NCBI GenBank assembly: GCA_023375785.1
Contig: SZWC01004776.1
Coordinates: forward strand, 59,816 to 98,871
Length of the DNA stretch: 39,056 nucleotides
Origin: Penium margaritaceum
Lineage: Eukaryota; Streptophyta; Zygnematophyceae; Desmidiales; Peniaceae
Direction: 5' to 3'
Positions 38,309 through 39,056 of the stretch are shown here, one piece after another; the first letter of the stretch is position 1; each line of letters starts with the position of its first letter. Below the pieces are notes generated by a model that was not told the origin of the DNA, did not search any database, and saw nothing but the letters and a program-made list of their open reading frames with translations. The position numbers and the translations under genes are program-made.

Positions 38309-38568
38309 TGATGAGCACGCACCACCACCCGGGGGTCGAGCCTGACCTCTTGGTATTCACCGAGGGTGGCTTCTCACCAACGCACGGCCAACAAGTGATA
38401 AGGTGGCCCCCTAACAATCAGCACCCGCAATAACATGCAGTTCCCCCAAAACACTCAGAGGCAAACAAGCATGATGCAGGGATCGGTAGTAAATGTACAA
38501 ATCCTAGCATCTACCAAATCAAAGTAAAGTAGTCAAGAAGTAGCCATGCATGTGCCAAAAGGGACTCC
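38309..38568. other. Unassigned 260 bp between LTR relic H and LTR G
   Basis: No LTR motif, repeat or coding similarity recognised. It may be host sequence or the inside of another element. Confidence 0.4.
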
Positions 38569-39056
38569 TGTTGTTGTGTGTGTTGTACACAGCTTACGGT
38601 GACCCCTCGGCTCATGTCCATTCACGTGCAGATCCCTGAGACTGGCGACGGTGGCAGAAGGCTGGCAGCCGGCGACGACGGGCGCCCAGAAGCTTCCGTA
38701 TTTTGTAGACTCGTGCTGTGTCACAGCACGTAGGCGTGCAGCCTATCAGGATGTAGATCTCGTTGACGTGGCCGTTCTGGTTCAAACGGCTTGTCGTTCT
38801 AACGTGTCTGCAGGGAATTATGACCAAAACTGTGTTTTTGCCACTGTTTTGTCCTGCTAGAAAAATAGCGCCGTTGTGCGCCATGTGTGCATCCACTAGG
38901 TCCGTGGCACTATTTAGGTTGGCCAGACCTCAGTTGTCAACTCTCTCTGCACATTTCAACATTTGCAACTTCTGACACTTGTGTTTGTGTCCCTAGCCAA
39001 CCCCTTGCTGTTCTCACCTCCACCTGTGTGTGCTAGTGAGTTAGCTAGCTGGCTTG
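38569..39056 (+). repeat. LTR G, truncated by window end
   Basis: Starts TGTTGTTGTGTG and shares GTGACCxCTCGGC, CGTGCAGATCC, a CCAAAAC-type block (38822) and CCCTAGCCAACCC near the right edge with the LTRs of A, D and F. The LTR end and any primer site lie outside, so it cannot be called 5', 3' or solo. Confidence 0.8.

Overview
This window is a stack of nested Ty1/copia-type LTR retrotransposons from a eukaryotic nuclear genome. I found no intact host gene, no RNA gene and nothing bacterial. The Gag-Pol domain order (protease, integrase, RT, RNase H) and primer sites complementary to initiator tRNA-Met fit the green lineage. The GC-rich, CAG-rich sequence makes an alga or early-diverging plant plausible, but the taxon is inference and I cannot name a species.

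Layout. Element A (1-7206, +, 5' LTR cut by the window edge) is a decayed Gag-Pol element lying inside the RNase H stump of an older copia element, B (7207 onward). Element C spans 8630-38223, with target duplication catca at 8625-8629 and 38224-38228. Its own body is short: 5' LTR 8630-9296, internal region 9297-14593, and a 3' LTR now split into three pieces. C has no recognisable protease, integrase, RT or RNase H. It carries instead a decayed reading frame of about 829 codons that I cannot assign. C itself landed in an older minus-strand LTR (H), whose remains flank it. Element D (14715-29538, +, duplication cccgg) and element F (29598-37724, +, duplication ccggc/acggc) both inserted into C's 3' LTR. 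Element E (17316-24108, -, duplication gtcgc) inserted into D's gag. A further 5' LTR, G, starts at 38569 and runs off the window.

A, D and F belong to one family: similar LTRs of 615-641 bp, a single-frame Gag-Pol of about 1,800-1,900 codons, and a CX2CX3HX4C zinc knuckle. E is a different copia lineage with 603-bp LTRs. It is the youngest and least damaged: 1,556 codons interrupted by only two TAG codons. A, D and F each carry many stops and some frameshifts. Relative order from nesting: H, then C, then D and F, then E; B before A.

Three single N bases (17714, 24187, 34881) each sit between near-identical direct copies of 274-313 bp. They look like assembly joins. Removing the 286-bp one restores F's pol frame.

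The most unusual items are C's unknown reading frame, the repetition of a C LTR motif near C's 3' end, the short zinc knuckle shared by A, D and F, and conserved palindromes in the leaders and LTRs.
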